The notes below the pieces were generated by a model. It was not told the origin of the DNA and searched no databases. It saw only the letters and a list, made by a program, of their open reading frames with translations. Positions 7,322 to 8,685 of a stretch of 8,685 nt of DNA are shown in pieces; position 1 is the first letter of the stretch, and each line of letters opens with the position of its first letter. This DNA is from Pseudomonadota bacterium (GTDB taxonomy: Bacteria > Pseudomonadota > Gammaproteobacteria > Xanthomonadales > Rhodanobacteraceae): contig JAJXTX010000105.1 in assembly GCA_021783385.1 (NCBI GenBank), positions 1-8,685 on the forward strand, in the 5' to 3' direction. The position numbers and the translations under genes are program-made.

Positions 7322-7348
7322 GTATCGGCCGGCATGCGGCGCACTTGA
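7322..7348 (-). promoter_or_regulatory. Sigma28 (FliA) promoter of cheV
   Basis: On the minus strand TCAAGTGC (7341-7348) is followed after exactly 11 nt by GCCGATAC (7322-7329). The sigma28 consensus is TAAAGTTT-N11-GCCGATAA. The -10 element matches at 7 of 8 positions and the -35 element at 5 of 8, and TCAAG is a common -35 variant. The predicted start is near 7315, giving a leader of about 42 nt that contains the AAGGA of cheV. Sigma28 control of chemotaxis genes is the rule in this group; its use here is inferred. Confidence 0.75.
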
Positions 7349-7379
7349 GCGATCCCGCACGTGCCGCCGCCAGAATCCG

Positions 7380-7395
7380 TGGCATGCGACTTGCT
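7380..7395 (+). promoter_or_regulatory. Sigma54 promoter candidate of the receptor gene
   Basis: TGGCATG-CGAC-TTGCT fits the sigma54 consensus TGGCACG-N4-TTGCW with one mismatch and exact spacing. It shares the first eight bases, TGGCATGC, with the flgB promoter in this window. With the -12 GC at 7393-7394 the start would be near 7406, about 63 nt before the receptor ATG. It points only towards the plus-strand receptor gene. Confidence 0.7.
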
Positions 7396-7398
7396 TGC

Positions 7399-7425
7399 TC
7401 AAGTTTCAAACATTTTTGACGATGC
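7399..7425 (+). promoter_or_regulatory. Sigma28 promoter candidate of the receptor gene
   Basis: TCAAGTTT (7399-7406) is followed after exactly 11 nt by GACGATGC (7418-7425). Against TAAAGTTT-N11-GCCGATAA the -35 matches at 7 of 8 positions and the -10 at 5 of 8, with the CGAT core kept. The start would be near 7432, about 37 nt before the ATG. Sigma28 promoters are common in front of chemoreceptor genes. The weaker -10 lowers certainty. Confidence 0.6.
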
Positions 7426-7468
7426 ACTGACTTGCATTCCGCGCTATCACCAAGGTGACGCCTGCCCC

Positions 7469-8685
7469 ATGAGCTTGATCTGGAACCAGCATCTGGCCGC
7501 CCTGGTGCGGGCCGCTGCCGACGGCAACGACGCGCAGGTCGCCTTGCTCAGACACAAATACCCCCGCGCCGCACGCGCGCTCGCGCCGTTGCTCGACTGC
7601 GTCGCCGGGCGACCGCCCGCAGCCGTGGCGCTGCAAACCATGGAGCAGCAAAGCCTGGTTCTGGGCGCCGTCCAGCAGCTGTCACGCGAACAGGCCGCCC
7701 TCGACCAGGCCACCATCGAGGGCCGCAGCAGCGTCGATCGTTTGACGGAAGGCAGCGCCGGGATCTCGACGGCATTGCGGCAGGCGGGTGCCGACCTGGC
7801 CCAGGCCGGTCAGGCGGGCACCGCCGGCGTAGGCAGTGTCAGCGAACTGGACGGCCAGCTGCGGCTGCTGCGCAGCGCACTCTCGGCGATGAACCGCAAC
7901 CAGAGCAAACTGGCCGAACAGGTCGCGCAAATCCGCAAGCTCACCGGCGTCGTCCAGGAAATCGCCCATCAGACCAATCTGGTGGCGTTGAATGCGGCGA
8001 TCGAGGCGGCGCGCGCCGGCGAGGCTGGCCGCGGCTTTGCCGTGGTCGCCGACGAAGTCAAGCAGCTGGCCGAAAAAACCACGCTCGCCACCACCGAAAT
8101 CGAAACCGTCACCGGCTCGATCGGCGATTTTTCGCTGCAACTGGATGGCGATGTGCAGCACAGCCTGCGCCAGCTGGAGCGCGCCCAGACCGGCGTCGGC
8201 GTGGCCGGCACCACGCTGCGCCAGGGTGACGAAGCCCTGCAGGTGGCCAGCGGTCGAATCGCCAGCCTGCAGCAGAGTCACGACGTGCAGCATGCCCGTG
8301 CCACCGCGACCCAGGCCGCGCTCGGCGCGCTGCAACGACGCGGCACCGAAACCCGCCGGCAGGCCGAGGCACTCCACCGCGCCGCACTGCTGGCGCACCG
8401 GCTGGGACTGGACTGGCTGGAGAGCGAGACCGGCAACGACCCGGCCAGCCTCAGCCTGAGCGTGCGCGAGGCGGCGTTGAGCCTGCGCCAGGCGATGGAG
8501 CTTGCCTTGCTGGAACCGGGCGCGCTGGACCGGCGCTGGTTCGATACCCATGCACTGGACCGCACCATCACCCGCTTGACTGCGCTGCACCAGGACCGGC
8601 CCGCCAACGCCGCCCTGAATGAGGCGGGCACGCAGTTGCGTGAACAAAGCACCCGCTTCGTCAACCTGTTGTGCGATGGTCAGCT
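7469..8685 (+). CDS. Membrane-free methyl-accepting chemotaxis protein, 3' end outside window
   Basis: This is a chemoreceptor-type signalling protein that should bind CheA and CheW/CheV through its hairpin tip. The frame starts at ATG 7469 and is open to the right edge (405 codons). AAGGTGA lies 10 nt before the ATG. The signalling tip is unmistakable: [20 protein letters not shown] starts at residue 164 and continues with [19 protein letters not shown] to about residue 202. Residues about 65-160 and 200-275 look like the two antiparallel coiled-coil arms. No transmembrane segment or signal peptide is visible, so a cytoplasmic location is likely. Residues 1-65 resemble no sensor domain I know. 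Residues about 275-405 are helical and Ala/Leu/Arg-rich, and I do not recognise them. A clear methylation-site motif is not evident. The gene diverges from cheV, and its region holds sigma54- and sigma28-type promoters, tying it to the flagellar regulon. Confidence 0.88.
   Translation, partial: MSLIWNQHLAALVRAAADGNDAQVALLRHKYPRAARALAPLLDCVAGRPPAAVALQTMEQQSLVLGAVQQLSREQAALDQATIEGRSSVDRLTEGSAGISTALRQAGADLAQAGQAGTAGVGSVSELDGQLRLLRSALSAMNRNQSKLAEQVAQIRKLTGVVQEIAHQTNLVALNAAIEAARAGEAGRGFAVVADEVKQLAEKTTLATTEIETVTGSIGDFSLQLDGDVQHSLRQLERAQTGVGVAGTTLRQGDEALQVASGRIASLQQSHDVQHARATATQAALGALQRRGTETRRQAEALHRAALLAHRLGLDWLESETGNDPASLSLSVREAALSLRQAMELALLEPGALDRRWFDTHALDRTITRLTALHQDRPANAALNEAGTQLREQSTRFVNLLCDGQ

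Noticed and set aside
6476..7348. Plus-strand open frame of 290 codons opposite cheV
   Set aside because: Composition (His/Gln/Arg-rich) is that of an antisense shadow. CheV domains on the minus strand explain the conservation.
7357..7364. Palindrome GCACGTGC in the cheV-receptor gap as an operator
   Set aside because: An 8-nt palindrome is easily found by chance in GC-rich DNA and no second copy lies nearby.
7349..7372. Sigma54-like GGCGGCGGCACGTGC on the minus strand towards cheV
   Set aside because: The distance between GG and GC is one base too long and the TT of the -12 element is absent.
7274..7402. Longer CheV start at 7402
   Set aside because: It would run across the sigma28 promoter of cheV and the strong AAGGA before ATG 7273. 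The added residues do not resemble CheV.
7682..8647. Minus-strand open frame of 321 codons opposite the receptor gene
   Set aside because: The plus strand encodes a textbook MCP tip. The minus frame is a GC-driven shadow with Gln/Gly/Arg-rich composition.

Overview
The window is a core flagellar/chemotaxis locus from a GC-rich gammaproteobacterium. Gene order (cheV directly ahead of flgBCDEFGHI), protein resemblance to enteric and Xanthomonas-type flagellar proteins, and both sigma54-like and sigma28-like promoters point to a Xanthomonadales-type organism. A Rhodanobacteraceae member (Dyella/Rhodanobacter/Frateuria-like) is a guess, not something the sequence proves. There is no sign of a phage, insertion sequence, CRISPR array, tRNA or rRNA gene.

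Layout: almost everything is on the minus strand and reads from right to left. From 7273 down to 6335 is cheV (CheW-REC coupling protein). After a 149-nt gap carrying a near-consensus sigma54 promoter comes a compact operon: flgB (rod), flgC (rod), flgD (hook cap), flgE (hook), flgF (rod), flgG (distal rod), flgH (L-ring lipoprotein) and flgI (P-ring). FlgI runs off the left edge with an estimated 50 residues missing. Gene junctions are tight: TGATG overlaps at flgB/flgC and flgH/flgI, a GTGA overlap at flgG/flgH, and gaps of 9 to 40 nt elsewhere. To the right of cheV and divergent from it, on the plus strand from 7469, is a chemoreceptor-like gene with a textbook MCP signalling tip but no transmembrane segment. 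It runs off the right edge.

How the parts work together: FlgB, C, F and G form the rod. FlgI and FlgH form the P and L ring bushing. FlgD caps hook growth and FlgE is the hook subunit. CheV couples receptors to CheA and the soluble receptor feeds the same system. The 195-nt divergent region between cheV and the receptor gene is the most informative non-coding stretch. It holds a sigma28-type promoter for cheV, plus a sigma54-type and a sigma28-type promoter in tandem for the receptor. Together with the sigma54 promoter of flgB this fits the usual flagellar hierarchy: sigma54 for hook-basal body genes, sigma28 for late chemotaxis genes.

Most of the window is conventional. Worth a second look are the tandem two-sigma promoter of the receptor, the membrane-free receptor with a long unassigned C-terminal part, an unusually long N-terminal extension on FlgI, and a changed C-terminal motif in FlgE. 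No wholly new system is evident.
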